Counted from the first letter of the stretch, positions 16,759-25,946 are shown. The stretch: 57,942 bases of DNA from Bacteroidota bacterium (GCA_022564295.1 JADFLR010000026.1:1-57942); one strand, 5' to 3'. The notes: generated by a model from the letters alone, not told the origin. Program-made: numbers and translations.

Positions 16759-17661
16759 TTATAAATCACCAAGGTTAACAATATTTGTTTTCATTATACT
16801 TAAAAAATCACCGCTAGCTGGTGTATTTGCACAAGGATTAAAAACTATTGGCTTAACACCTAAATTCATTAATTTATCATTTACTTCAATTAGTGGAGTG
16901 TCTTCCCAAAGCATTATTGTTGCTTTAGATGAAGCTAGGATTTTCTCAAAACCTTCCCACATCATATCATCCGGCAACTGATCAGGCTCCCAATGAAAAC
17001 TTATAATCTTCAGATTATACCCATTACTCAAGTACTGATAGACAGGATGAGAAGCAACCAAGGTTGTTCCCTCAATTTTTTTAGCTGCTGCTTTCATTTT
17101 TTTATGAAGATCGGCTATATCATTTTTGAGCGATTGCAAATTTGATTTAAAGGTTTCCTCCGAATCAGGAAGTAAATTAGAGAGTGCCTTGTATACTTCC
17201 TCAACCTGTATAATTGTATTGTTGAAATCAAGCCAGGTCGTAAACGCAAATCCTTTATGCTCATGTTCTCCTTCTGGACCGTGGCTATGTGTTTGTCCTT
17301 CTTCCAGATCGATATATTTATCTTTGAAGGACAGGGAGGTATTAATCATTTTTGATTGTGGAAGACTTACCTTATCAACCCATTTCGCATATCCCGCTCC
17401 ATTTAGTAAAATTAGATCTGCTTCCTGGTAGAGAATAATATCTTCTGCTGTGGGTTCCCAGTAGACCGGGTCAACATCTGTTGGTATTGGATAGATGGCA
17501 TCGACCTTAATTCCTCCAATTTGGGTTACAAAGAAATGAAGCGGATAGTTTACAGAGGCAATTCTTTTTACTTTATTTTCATTAATGGATTGCCCTTCTT
17601 TTTTTTCACTGCAAGCAAAATATATTAAAGTTGATAAGAGAACCACTATTAACTTTTTCAT
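16759..17661 (-). CDS. ZnuA-like metal-binding lipoprotein of an ABC system
   Basis: 300 residues with a lipobox ending FAC (Cys17). The fold signature of cluster A-I metal-binding proteins is clear: PTDVDPVYWEPTAEDI, EADLILLNGAGYAKWVDK, a His-rich loop with HSHGPEGEHEH (about 126-136), TTWLDF, a long linker helix, then SHPVYQY and PIVFNPCANTP. These bind zinc or manganese in the periplasm. In typical members a His stands where this protein has DPVYW, and another His in the PHVWLD segment where this has FTTWLD, so two of the usual ligands seem to be missing while the third (SHPVY) is kept. It is the last gene of the 22643-16759 operon, 17 bases after a MacB-type permease and not next to a ZnuB-type channel, an unusual partnership. 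Confidence 0.8.
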   Translation of the reverse strand: MKKLIVVLLSTLIYFACSEKKEGQSINENKVKRIASVNYPLHFFVTQIGGIKVDAIYPIPTDVDPVYWEPTAEDIILYQEADLILLNGAGYAKWVDKVSLPQSKMINTSLSFKDKYIDLEEGQTHSHGPEGEHEHKGFAFTTWLDFNNTIIQVEEVYKALSNLLPDSEETFKSNLQSLKNDIADLHKKMKAAAKKIEGTTLVASHPVYQYLSNGYNLKIISFHWEPDQLPDDMMWEGFEKILASSKATIMLWEDTPLIEVNDKLMNLGVKPIVFNPCANTPASGDFLSIMKTNIVNLGDL

Positions 17662-17678
17662 AACATATTTCCAAAATT

Positions 17679-18857
17679 TTATATAATAAAGTAATTGATA
17701 AAATCGTTAACAAAATATCCGGTAACGAAATAGAGTGCCAGTGCGAATAAGAAACTGGAAAGAACTAATATCAGTAATTCAAGTCCGAGAATTTCAAAGA
17801 TCTTTGCTTTACTTGAGCCAATAGTGAACATGGTGTGAATTTCATCTTTGCGCAACCGCAGTGAGAGTGCAACAATTAAACCGAGGATGAGTAAAGTTGC
17901 AAATCCAACCAGTACAAATACCGTATTAAAAATCTGTTTAATCCTGAAAATACTTTGCAGTAAAGTCTCAACTACTTTTGAAGGGACAACTATCTGGTTA
18001 AGAATTTCCCGTGCTTCAAACTTACCGCGCAGTATCGTGCCTGATTTTATATCTTTTGGTACAAAAATGATCGATGTGATAGGATAATTCTCGGGACTGC
18101 CATGAAAGTGAAATGACTCAAGATTTTGTTTCGTGATTTCATTATACATAAAGAGTTTTGCATTGGCAGTAACATTGCTGCTGTCCCTGTTCAATATCAC
18201 CGATTGATCCAGAGTTTTTGATAAATCCTGGTGACCGTGACCCAGCCCCATAATTATCCAGTTGGTTTTAAGATCGGTGAATATAGTGTAATCATCAGGT
18301 GTGTTTGTTTCTTGTAGAACACCAACTACTTCCATTTTGAGCGGATAGACCCCCGCAAAATCAAAATAGTTTTCCGGGGAAGAAATTAGACTATCGCTTA
18401 CAGTAATATCAAGCTTTTCGGCCACTCTTGAACCAATTACACATTCGCCAACAAAACTGAATTTTCGTCCTTTACTTATAATCAATTTTCTGAAATTAAA
18501 GTAATCCAGGTTTGTACCTGCGATTGAGAAACCACGAGCTTTAAATGTTGAAAGCAGGGGAATAGGATATCCGAGACCGGTTTCTTTAAGCTCACCATTA
18601 GTTTTCATAGTCATATTCTCAATTTTCTCCTGCCTGAAATACAAGGAATTGATGACAAGATCGGTTGAACTTCCTTTAGTCCCTATTACCAACGGAGTTG
18701 AATCAGCACGGGCCATCATTTGTGATTCACTCTCTTCAATTAACTTCTGTAAGCCATTAGGAAGGAAAATAATAATTCCAATTGATGCAACAAGAATTAG
18801 TGTGCGAATCTTGTGAAATAGCAGGTACTTAAATGCTATATAAAGACTTTGTTTCAT
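17679..18857 (-). CDS. FtsX/MacB-type ABC transporter permease
   Basis: 392 residues: one helix near the N-terminus (about 19-35), a large periplasmic domain (about 45-300), then three helices (about 312-334, 355-378, 370-392). This is the MacB/LolC/FtsX topology, used for mechanotransmission or for moving lipoproteins and peptides out of the membrane. The periplasmic domain carries two histidine clusters, GHGHQ (His207, His209) and FHFHG (His250, His252), which would suit metal binding. It starts inside the stop codon of the ATPase gene (four-base ATGA overlap), so the two are a pair. The neighbours suggest handling of a metal or metal complex; this is inference. Confidence 0.85.
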   Translation of the reverse strand: MKQSLYIAFKYLLFHKIRTLILVASIGIIIFLPNGLQKLIEESESQMMARADSTPLVIGTKGSSTDLVINSLYFRQEKIENMTMKTNGELKETGLGYPIPLLSTFKARGFSIAGTNLDYFNFRKLIISKGRKFSFVGECVIGSRVAEKLDITVSDSLISSPENYFDFAGVYPLKMEVVGVLQETNTPDDYTIFTDLKTNWIIMGLGHGHQDLSKTLDQSVILNRDSSNVTANAKLFMYNEITKQNLESFHFHGSPENYPITSIIFVPKDIKSGTILRGKFEAREILNQIVVPSKVVETLLQSIFRIKQIFNTVFVLVGFATLLILGLIVALSLRLRKDEIHTMFTIGSSKAKIFEILGLELLILVLSSFLFALALYFVTGYFVNDFINYFII

Positions 18858-19516
18858 ATACCAATGTTCAACTTCTCAAAATCGAGCACCTCATCAAAAC
18901 CGCTGAGTAATGCATAATCATGTGTAACAGTTATTAAGGTCGAGCTATAGTTATCAACATAATCAAATAATATATCCATTATGTGTGCTTTGTTGGCTGG
19001 ATCAAGATTTCCCGTAGGCTCATCTGCCAGGATAAGTGATGGTTTATTAAGTAATGCCCTGCATATTGCTACTCTTTGTCTTTCACCATGCGATAATTTT
19101 GATGGATGCTTATAAAGTTTATCTTCAATATTAATTGATGCAGCCAGCTCCTGTGCATTTTCAAGTATTTCTTTAGTTAGTGATAAGGATTTATTAATCC
19201 TGAATGGTAATAGTATATTATCTAAAACGTTTAAATATTCCAGCAATTTAAAATCCTGGAATACGAAACCAATCTCTTTTATCCTAAAATTTCTTCTTTC
19301 AGAATCTTGTAAATGATTGATTTCTTTTTCTTTAATTATAACTGATCCGTATTCAGGTATTAATATTCCCGCAATTAAATTCAACATAGTGGTTTTACCA
19401 AAACCACTTGGTCCGATTACAGCAGTTTTTTCTCCGGTACCTATCAATAGCGAATCAATCGAAAGATGAAATTCTGAATTCGGATAACTGAATTTTATAT
19501 CACTAAGTTCAATCAT
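18854..19516 (-). CDS. ABC transporter ATPase, MacB/LolD family
   Basis: 220 residues, a complete nucleotide-binding domain: Walker A GPSGFGKTT (about 35-43), Q-loop VFQDFKLL, signature LSHGERQRVAICRAL, Walker B LILADEPTGNLD and the H-loop His in TVTHD. GFVFQDFKLLEYLNVLDNILLP is the usual LolD/MacB/FtsE wording without a MacB permease fused to it. It powers the FtsX-type permease encoded immediately after it. AAGGA lies upstream of the ATG and the gap to the preceding gene is two bases, so expression is coupled. Confidence 0.92.
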   Translation of the reverse strand: MIELSDIKFSYPNSEFHLSIDSLLIGTGEKTAVIGPSGFGKTTMLNLIAGILIPEYGSVIIKEKEINHLQDSERRNFRIKEIGFVFQDFKLLEYLNVLDNILLPFRINKSLSLTKEILENAQELAASINIEDKLYKHPSKLSHGERQRVAICRALLNKPSLILADEPTGNLDPANKAHIMDILFDYVDNYSSTLITVTHDYALLSGFDEVLDFEKLNIGI

Positions 19517-19518
19517 TG

Positions 19519-21291
19519 TTAAATCCTTGTTTCCTCGATTATATCAATATTATAAAACTTCCAAACATTATTAACTGGTTCGATATGTAAAACTGCGTTA
19601 TATTGGTTCGTACGGCTGTGAATATGTCCCCAGTGACCGACAGTTCCTATAACCTGCCATGTACATTTGTAAGCAAGCCCTGCTTTATTCGATTCAATTT
19701 CCTCAACTTCCAAAACATTTACCTCACTAACTTTTACACTTATACCACCCTGGTTTTCCAATACCATCCCTCTTTTTGTTTGAAGATATATATCTGCCAG
19801 AAGATCGCCATGGCTACTGATGGCTAATTTATCATAGACATCACTTTCATTCCTAAAATCAAATGCGCGGTATGTATTCTTCAGCAACTCACTGATAAGT
19901 GTTTCTGATTCCGGTTTAGAGAAGCTTTCTTTTTTTAGAAATGGTATATCAATATCGACAGAAAAAGGGATACCAAGTAAAGCTAAAATGGTCAGAACAA
20001 TTGCAACTCTTTTTATTTTTTTAGACCAGGTATTAATCTTATAACCAAACCTGAACAAAAAGACTATGATAACACTAACCATCATAAGCGAAATTACGGG
20101 TAAGTTAAGAGATGCTTCCGTAACTTTAATTTCAGATATAGTTGGCAGTTTATATTTTTTTAAATAATTCGTCCACAATAATATATTATCATCAGGTTGG
20201 AGAATATATTTCATAGGTCCGGCAGGATCTGTTGCAGTTGCAGGGACATTGGTAATATCATCATTGAACATATCCCAGTTCACAGTGACCTCATTCGGTA
20301 TCCCAGGATTGGGGTAGGCGAATATGACACCAATAATTGCAGATGAATAATCTAGCGGCTTTACTTCCTGAAGGATTTGTATTCCGAATAATCTAACCTC
20401 AACAAAATAAACTTTATCAATAATAGGATTAACTTCTTTGCCATCTATATTTACAATATTTCTACCTACTAAAAAGTTAGCAATTAAATTTTTTAGACTA
20501 TCCTGTTCATCAACTTCGATATAATCATCAATTCCATAATTTAGAGGAAGCCACTTTTCCAGATCTTTAACTCTTATGAGCACTTCGTGTCTTACCTCGT
20601 ATGGTTCAATGTAAAGGAAAGACATAAGTGAAGATTTATGATGCCTTCTAAGATTTCTATTATCATAATATGAATACCAGGGATCTTCCCAGTTTAGATT
20701 GAGTGATTCTGCCTGCCCTAAGTATCTTATATCATTTACCGGAATTTTTTTGTGATATGTTACGAAACCAATATTTGCAAATGATACATCATATCCTTCC
20801 TCAATAGGTGGAGTAAATATGATCCGTTTTGGTTTGTGATTAAGCTTGTATTCAACTTCAACAAATATAACATATTCATTAGCTCTTGATGAATCTACTT
20901 TTCCCGTATAAAGCGAAGACATCAGTTTGCGTTTTTTCCTTTCAATTTTCTTTATTTCTCCAATTAAGACCACTCCATCGGCATTTACAATAAAATCTTT
21001 TGTGAAGAAGGTATGAAAACTATTTACTTTTTCATTTTCGGAAAATCCATCTTTATAATATTTTATAGGGATGATATTTCTGAACCATTTATAATCAGGT
21101 TCACCAAGTTCAAATGTTATTCTAATTGAACCTTCTTGAATAAACATCTCCACGATGTTTGTACATTGGTCTGCTTTAATTAACGTAATGAAATCAGCGA
21201 TCAAACATGGAGAATAAAAACAGATAGTAAAAAATAAAATTACTATTTTTAATGATAAAAGTTTATTAATAAGAAAAGCCCTGTTGTTCAT
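19519..21291 (-). CDS. Unknown exported/membrane protein of the ABC operon
   Basis: About 590 residues. A hydrophobic N-terminal segment (about 15-35) leads to a large extracytoplasmic domain with many beta strands (35-385), two close membrane helices (about 397-415 and 430-445), then a second soluble domain. The C-terminus has HWGHIH (about 553-558) followed by SRTNQYNAVLHIEP, a His-rich motif I associate with proteins beside zinc-regulated ABC operons. The start is set at ATG 21291, which overlaps the upstream TGA by one base (TGATG); a TTG lies one codon earlier. Tight packing with the FadL-like gene and the ATPase ties it to the same function. No enzyme family is recognised; it may be the membrane-spanning linker or sensor of the system. 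Confidence 0.7.
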   Translation of the reverse strand: MNNRAFLINKLLSLKIVILFFTICFYSPCLIADFITLIKADQCTNIVEMFIQEGSIRITFELGEPDYKWFRNIIPIKYYKDGFSENEKVNSFHTFFTKDFIVNADGVVLIGEIKKIERKKRKLMSSLYTGKVDSSRANEYVIFVEVEYKLNHKPKRIIFTPPIEEGYDVSFANIGFVTYHKKIPVNDIRYLGQAESLNLNWEDPWYSYYDNRNLRRHHKSSLMSFLYIEPYEVRHEVLIRVKDLEKWLPLNYGIDDYIEVDEQDSLKNLIANFLVGRNIVNIDGKEVNPIIDKVYFVEVRLFGIQILQEVKPLDYSSAIIGVIFAYPNPGIPNEVTVNWDMFNDDITNVPATATDPAGPMKYILQPDDNILLWTNYLKKYKLPTISEIKVTEASLNLPVISLMMVSVIIVFLFRFGYKINTWSKKIKRVAIVLTILALLGIPFSVDIDIPFLKKESFSKPESETLISELLKNTYRAFDFRNESDVYDKLAISSHGDLLADIYLQTKRGMVLENQGGISVKVSEVNVLEVEEIESNKAGLAYKCTWQVIGTVGHWGHIHSRTNQYNAVLHIEPVNNVWKFYNIDIIEETRI

Positions 21292-22643
21292 CAAAGTTCA
21301 AATCCAAATAACACTTTAATTCTTGAAAATCCTACCTCTGTTTCCCTGCTTATATCATCTGGATCATTAGGGTCCGGTGTTATATTAATTTCGTTTTGAA
21401 ATGTATCATTGCCAAAAGAATAAGAAATACCGAGTGTTGTTTGCGATCCTCCGATAGGAAATGATGCACCGGTAGTTATATGATAAACATCCCAATTTGA
21501 AGCTGAAGATAAATTTGTTTCAGTGTTTTCTACCTTCGCGGTAAAATCTGTAACAAAACCTGCAGAAATAATGACTTCACTGCTCATAATAAAATCAAAT
21601 CCAATACCAAAGTTAATAATACTTTTAGCTTCATGAGTTAAATCATTTGTTAATAGTTCACCGTTTCCCTGTGAAAAATATGGTTCAGAATCCACAACAT
21701 AGTAACTGTTTATTTTATCAAACCATTCTGCACTAATATGCACATTAACTTTACCAAATCGATATGCGCCTCCAAAACCTATTGAAAGTGGATTTTTATA
21801 AGTTGCATCAACATCATCTTGAAAATTGCTCTCAAAAATTGTTGAATCTACTCCACTTAAGAATCTATGAGTCCCAACTGATCCGGAACCTGCAATACTT
21901 AAATCTGGAGAAGTTACTGTCAACCCCAGAGTTAATGGATTCAAATTAATTCCAACTCCGAATTTAAAAAGCGCTCGTAAACTGTTGAATCTGTAATTAC
22001 TTATATCGGTAAATGATGCTATATCTCCGGAGGATTGTAAAGCCTGTAGAATAGTTTCACCTCCTATCCTGTGTGAGTCATAGGCAAAGTAGCCGGTTAT
22101 TCCGAGGCCCACAAGTTCACTTAATTTTGTTGAGTATGTTATACCACCCCAGAAATCATTGAAATCTTTTTCTAATCTAAAACCACCGGCAAAACTCTCT
22201 TTCCCTGGAGAGGATTCGATAATGTCCAGCGAATCAATTATTCTTGTTGAAAATTCAAAACTGGTACTCTGTCTTGTTAGGAGTGATACTGCCAATTTAT
22301 CTTCACCTAAAAAACCAAAATCAAGATCGAATGCAATAAAAGATGGAGAAGGAGTTACGTTGGAAAAATCAAGGTCTATACCTTCCCCGGCACCACCTTT
22401 AAGTGTATAATTTTCAAACTGATATATACGGGCACTTAAAATAAATTGTATATCTTCAAACAATGCGATTGCCCCCGGATTATAGTAAGTTGCACTTAAA
22501 TCTGATACGCTGCCAATTACCGCACCGCCCAATAAAGTTGAACGTGTTCCGTATTGTATGTTCCAGTAGTAAGTTTCCTGTGCATTAGTAATGGTATAAC
22601 TAATGATGAAAAAGAATAAGATAATTCCGTAAAGGTTTTTCAA
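21291..22643 (-). CDS. FadL-like outer-membrane transport protein, first gene of the ABC operon
   Basis: 450 residues. Signal peptide about 1-21 (TNAQ), then a barrel of the FadL/TodX/OmpP1 type: an N-terminal hatch with GTRSTLLGGAVIGSVSD and YYNPGAIALF, and a 14-strand barrel. FadL proteins admit hydrophobic molecules across the outer membrane by lateral diffusion. Two close paralogues in this window (44055-45434 and 49216-50573) share the hatch motif nearly word for word. The start is TTG with CGGAG about seven bases before it; an ATG is not available nearby. Coupling to an ABC transporter and a ZnuA-like lipoprotein is the odd part, suggesting a full envelope-spanning route. Confidence 0.8.
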   Translation of the reverse strand: MKNLYGIILFFFIISYTITNAQETYYWNIQYGTRSTLLGGAVIGSVSDLSATYYNPGAIALFEDIQFILSARIYQFENYTLKGGAGEGIDLDFSNVTPSPSFIAFDLDFGFLGEDKLAVSLLTRQSTSFEFSTRIIDSLDIIESSPGKESFAGGFRLEKDFNDFWGGITYSTKLSELVGLGITGYFAYDSHRIGGETILQALQSSGDIASFTDISNYRFNSLRALFKFGVGINLNPLTLGLTVTSPDLSIAGSGSVGTHRFLSGVDSTIFESNFQDDVDATYKNPLSIGFGGAYRFGKVNVHISAEWFDKINSYYVVDSEPYFSQGNGELLTNDLTHEAKSIINFGIGFDFIMSSEVIISAGFVTDFTAKVENTETNLSSASNWDVYHITTGASFPIGGSQTTLGISYSFGNDTFQNEINITPDPNDPDDISRETEVGFSRIKVLFGFEL

Positions 22644-22726
22644 GTTACACTCCGAGTTTATAATTCATAATTAAATTTTGATAGTATTCTTAATGTATTG
22701 TATTTCACTTTATTTATCATCGCTTT

Positions 22727-23482
22727 TTAAAAGTAGTGTTTGTATGTAATGTGAAATATCAGATCAGTAGAAGAGGAGAAGCTGATGGTATTTTCAGCGT
22801 TTTGCACTGTTAGATTAAACTCTGCCCGTGTAGCACTATTAAATATATATCCAATTCCGGCTATTATTCTGTTCTGATCAGCGGATACTTCCTGAGCTTC
22901 TCCGCCAACATCTAAGAATATTTCAAATCTGAACGGAACATACCATGTTCGGACTCTCATAAAATCATTATTAAGTGTGAACGTACCCCCGAATCTAAAT
23001 CTCAATCTTGTTTTTTGATCTGTTGATTTATCCGAGTACCTGAAAAACCTTTCTTCCAGCCTTACACCGAAATAAGGTCTGAACAGGTTTAAATATTCAC
23101 CGGCTGTCATCCATCTTGCAGTTACCTGAATCCACGGGCGCACCTCAAGATAATCTTTGGTAACATCTTCATTAGTGTAAAAAAGATCTAAAGCTCCGGC
23201 AAATAATATCCAGTTAAATTTTTTATAAGTAAATACATTTCGTAAATGATATCTTGTCCATCCTTCACTTACTAAATATTTTCTATAACCTGCTTCGACT
23301 TTGTAATCCCAGTTAACACTAAAGCTTGGATAAACATCTGCATCTAACCAAATTTGAGTATTCTGAGAATAAGCTGGTTTAAAAAAAAATAAAATGAATA
23401 AAGCAATAAAAATTACTTTTAAAATTGCTTTGAAACCATTTGCCTGAAGTAACTTATTTATTTTAATCCCGTTAGTACGCAT
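22727..23482 (-). CDS. DUF2490 outer-membrane protein
   Basis: 251 residues. Signal-like hydrophobic segment at about 20-40, then a barrel that matches DUF2490: TQIWLDADVYPSFS near the start, WTRYHLRNVFTYK, RPYFGVRLEERFFR in the middle and an aromatic end (ITYKHYF). These are outer-membrane barrels of unknown function. The N-terminus is somewhat long (about 18 residues before the hydrophobic core), so a later start is possible. It lies upstream of, and 83 bases from, the ABC operon on the same strand and might be read into it. Confidence 0.75.
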   Translation of the reverse strand: MRTNGIKINKLLQANGFKAILKVIFIALFILFFFKPAYSQNTQIWLDADVYPSFSVNWDYKVEAGYRKYLVSEGWTRYHLRNVFTYKKFNWILFAGALDLFYTNEDVTKDYLEVRPWIQVTARWMTAGEYLNLFRPYFGVRLEERFFRYSDKSTDQKTRLRFRFGGTFTLNNDFMRVRTWYVPFRFEIFLDVGGEAQEVSADQNRIIAGIGYIFNSATRAEFNLTVQNAENTISFSSSTDLIFHITYKHYF

Positions 23483-23494
23483 CTGACCCTGTAA

Positions 23495-23530
23495 TAAAAA
23501 ATCTTGTTCTTAAAGATAAGAACAAGATTT
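23495..23530 (-). terminator. Rho-independent terminator
   Basis: A perfect 14-bp stem (AAATCTTGTTCTTA at 23499-23512, TAAGAACAAGATTT at 23517-23530) with a four-base AAGA loop lies below the gene ending at 23593. On the minus strand the stem runs into TTTTTATTAC. It separates this gene from the DUF2490 gene. Confidence 0.85.
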
Positions 23531-23592
23531 GAAAATAATCTTTTCTTAATAATATATAGTAAATGTTCTGATTATACTAAGGCATACAATTT

Positions 23593-24396
23593 TTACTTCT
23601 TCTTCTTAGTTCCGGATTTCTTCTTTGTTGGCTCTTTCTTCTTTGTTTGATTTTCCTTTTTAGTTTGCTCCTTTTTCTTTGTCTGTTTAGTTGGCTGAGT
23701 AGTATAAGTATTCTTTTTCTTATTCTGTTTTGAGTACTTAGATGTTTTCCTATGCGATTTATACGTATTATGTGATCTTACCGTACTCCTGTGCCTGGAA
23801 TGTCTGTAATGGGACCTGTGATGTCTGACAACTCTCGATCGATAAACAGAAATAGGATGCGGTCTCCACGGTCTCCACCAAACCGGGTATACCCGCCAAT
23901 GCCAGGGTGAAATCCATGGACTATAACCCACACCAAACATAATAACAACAGTAGTAGTTTGAACTTCAACTTCAGGTTCAGGTTCAACATAATAATCCTC
24001 CCCGTAGAGATCAGGATCGCCCTGAGCTTGTAAAATATATTCATCCTTATTTTTTTCAATATTTATTGTCGCTACATCCTGGTATTCATTTTCCCCCAAA
24101 GGAACTTGCAGGATTAAGATGTGCACATCACCATCCACTTGTTCAACAACTCGTATATAATCAACCGTACCATCCTCATTAAGATCAAGATTATTCACTT
24201 CATTTGTGGAATCATTAAGTGCTTTCTCAAAATCTTCAACAGTTTCCGCCTCTCTAAAGAGTTCCATTACTGCTTGAAGATCAAGGTTTTCTCCTGCCTC
24301 GGTTGTTGGTACTATTACAGTAACGTCATCCTGTCCAAATATGCTACTGCTAAAGAAAATCAGCGCGGATATGAAAACAAAAATTAATTTCTTCAT
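23593..24396 (-). CDS. Secreted protein with acidic head and very basic Lys-rich tail
   Basis: About 267 residues. Signal peptide (about 1-22, IFGQ), an acidic domain to about 150 with a calcium-loop-like DLNEDGTVDYI, then a Trp/Pro-rich segment (WISPWHWRVYPVWW), a His/Arg-rich stretch and a tail of alternating KKK, TKK and QTK. The acidic part has VHILILQVPLGE and should be a folded domain. The tail is low-complexity and would bind nucleic acid or anionic polymer. I have no name for it; similar proteins are widespread in this phylum. The second ATG (24396) is preferred, because AAGGAG lies five bases before it and only two before the first. Confidence 0.7.
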   Translation of the reverse strand: MKKLIFVFISALIFFSSSIFGQDDVTVIVPTTEAGENLDLQAVMELFREAETVEDFEKALNDSTNEVNNLDLNEDGTVDYIRVVEQVDGDVHILILQVPLGENEYQDVATINIEKNKDEYILQAQGDPDLYGEDYYVEPEPEVEVQTTTVVIMFGVGYSPWISPWHWRVYPVWWRPWRPHPISVYRSRVVRHHRSHYRHSRHRSTVRSHNTYKSHRKTSKYSKQNKKKNTYTTQPTKQTKKKEQTKKENQTKKKEPTKKKSGTKKKK

Positions 24397-24461
24397 CATA
24401 ACTCCTTAAAATTTCAAGTTTGATTAATGTAAAAAATCTAAACTTTATATGGATAATTCAC

Positions 24462-24863
24462 CTAATTATTTTTACCTCTAATTTTTTTATCTTCAACAAA
24501 CCAGCTTAATGCCATTTCAACAGCTTCCTCAAGTGAGTAGACTGTGCCTGGTTCAATCCTTGATTGGGAAACAAAGTTTTGAGGACGCTTCAATGAATTA
24601 TAAACATACCTGTTTTCCTGGTGCCCAAAGTATGTACCTACATTTATTATGTAAGTTAGTTGTTCATTTTTAACATAAATTTTTACTTCCTCCCATGGTT
24701 CTTCCGCAACAGAATATCTATAAGTCCATACTTCTGTATAAGCATCCTGTCTCTTTTGGTCCAGTTTCTCATAGGAATAACTAACTGCTTCCTGTGAACC
24801 CGAACAGGAAACGATTAGTTGAAATACAAAAATCAGTACAACCGCAACCGCTAAATTTTTCAA
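24462..24863 (-). CDS. Small lipoprotein, function unknown
   Basis: 133 residues with lipobox VSC (Cys20). The mature protein has EVWTYRYSVAEEPWEEVKIYVKN and a C-terminal helix SLEEAVEMALSWF. It resembles small beta-rich envelope lipoproteins, but no family can be named. TTG is used as start, supported by GGGAG nine bases upstream. It lies 66 bases after the Lys-rich protein gene in the transcription direction reversed, that is, it is upstream of it on the same strand, so co-transcription is possible. Confidence 0.6.
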   Translation of the reverse strand: MKNLAVAVVLIFVFQLIVSCSGSQEAVSYSYEKLDQKRQDAYTEVWTYRYSVAEEPWEEVKIYVKNEQLTYIINVGTYFGHQENRYVYNSLKRPQNFVSQSRIEPGTVYSLEEAVEMALSWFVEDKKIRGKNN

Positions 24864-24983
24864 TATTGATATCTCCCTTTGTTAAATTATTCATCTGTTA
24901 GTATATAAAATAACATTATATATTTTCAATTTATATATTTTCATCATTTAATTGTAAATCTTATCTGCTATTTAATTAATATT

Positions 24984-25946
24984 TTATATCCAAAATGATT
25001 TAATGAATACAATTGTGTACGCAATCGGAAAAATAAATCTGGCTAGATAATCCATTCTCCTTGCAATTGTTTTTTTATCATGGCTAACTAAATTACTTGT
25101 TAATATTGCCTCTAATAAAGCAATAAAGACAATAATGTTGGAAAGCAGTATAAAAGTATCCAATCTTGTTAAATATGATACAGGAGGAATTAAATTTGAT
25201 AACGTGAATTGATAAGCAATCATAGTAAGCATTGCAGTGGCTCCAACTGTAAGTTGTGCTCCAATTTGAATCGGATCGACCCAGAAAACCAACCAGGACA
25301 TAAATACAACCATTGCCAATGGGATGATAACCTTCCATATATAATAATTTATGTTTCTTTTAGCAGCAATAAAATAGGTAGTATTGGCTAAATCTTTAAA
25401 ACGTTCGTCGCCCACACCAACTTCAATCCATTCGGAATTAATTTTCCAACCAGAAATACTATATCTGTGTGATCGATCTTCGGGTGAGTTATTACTTACT
25501 ATAAATATTACATCCGGATTTATTGCAACAATTTGAATCTTCATAATAAATTCATCTAATGGAAATTCAGAAAAGTTGTGCCTGGAATTTATTCCTCCTA
25601 CAAATCGTTGCTGATATAACACTGATCCATCAGGATTAACTTCATATAGGTCTTTCTTTTTTTTTATCAGATTATAATCGTTAAAGATTTGAATATCAGG
25701 TGTCCAGATTTCATCTTCGCTAACTAATGTTTTTTCTTTCCATTTGCTTACCAGATTTTTTTCCATCCATTCTAATTGGACAACAAAATCAATTGTACTT
25801 CTTTGGTTAGCATCATCTATTTTAATTATATCCAGGATAAGGATGCTAATTGATACTTCTCTTAATTTTCCTTCTGATAATGTTTCTCCATTAATATTCA
25901 TAGTCAGAACAACAATAAAAAGAAATATAATATGTATTAACTTCAT
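24984..25946 (-). CDS. Pentameric ligand-gated ion channel (Cys-loop superfamily, prokaryotic)
   Basis: 320 residues, the normal size of bacterial ELIC/GLIC homologues. After a signal peptide (about 1-20) comes the beta-sandwich ligand domain (about 25-198) with FVVQLEW, EIWTPDIQIFN and FPLDEFI, all landmark strands of the family. Four transmembrane helices follow: M1 about 201-222 (WKVIIPLAMVVFMSW, with the conserved Pro209), M2 about 228-248, lining the pore (GAQLTVGATAMLTMIAY), M3 about 262-284 and M4 about 302-320. The two Cys of the eukaryotic Cys loop are absent, as expected in bacteria. Five subunits should make an inner-membrane channel facing the periplasm; ligand and ion are unknown. 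M2 lacks the strongly acidic intermediate ring, so selectivity cannot be read. Confidence 0.9.
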   Translation of the reverse strand: MKLIHIIFLFIVVLTMNINGETLSEGKLREVSISILILDIIKIDDANQRSTIDFVVQLEWMEKNLVSKWKEKTLVSEDEIWTPDIQIFNDYNLIKKKKDLYEVNPDGSVLYQQRFVGGINSRHNFSEFPLDEFIMKIQIVAINPDVIFIVSNNSPEDRSHRYSISGWKINSEWIEVGVGDERFKDLANTTYFIAAKRNINYYIWKVIIPLAMVVFMSWLVFWVDPIQIGAQLTVGATAMLTMIAYQFTLSNLIPPVSYLTRLDTFILLSNIIVFIALLEAILTSNLVSHDKKTIARRMDYLARFIFPIAYTIVFIKSFWI

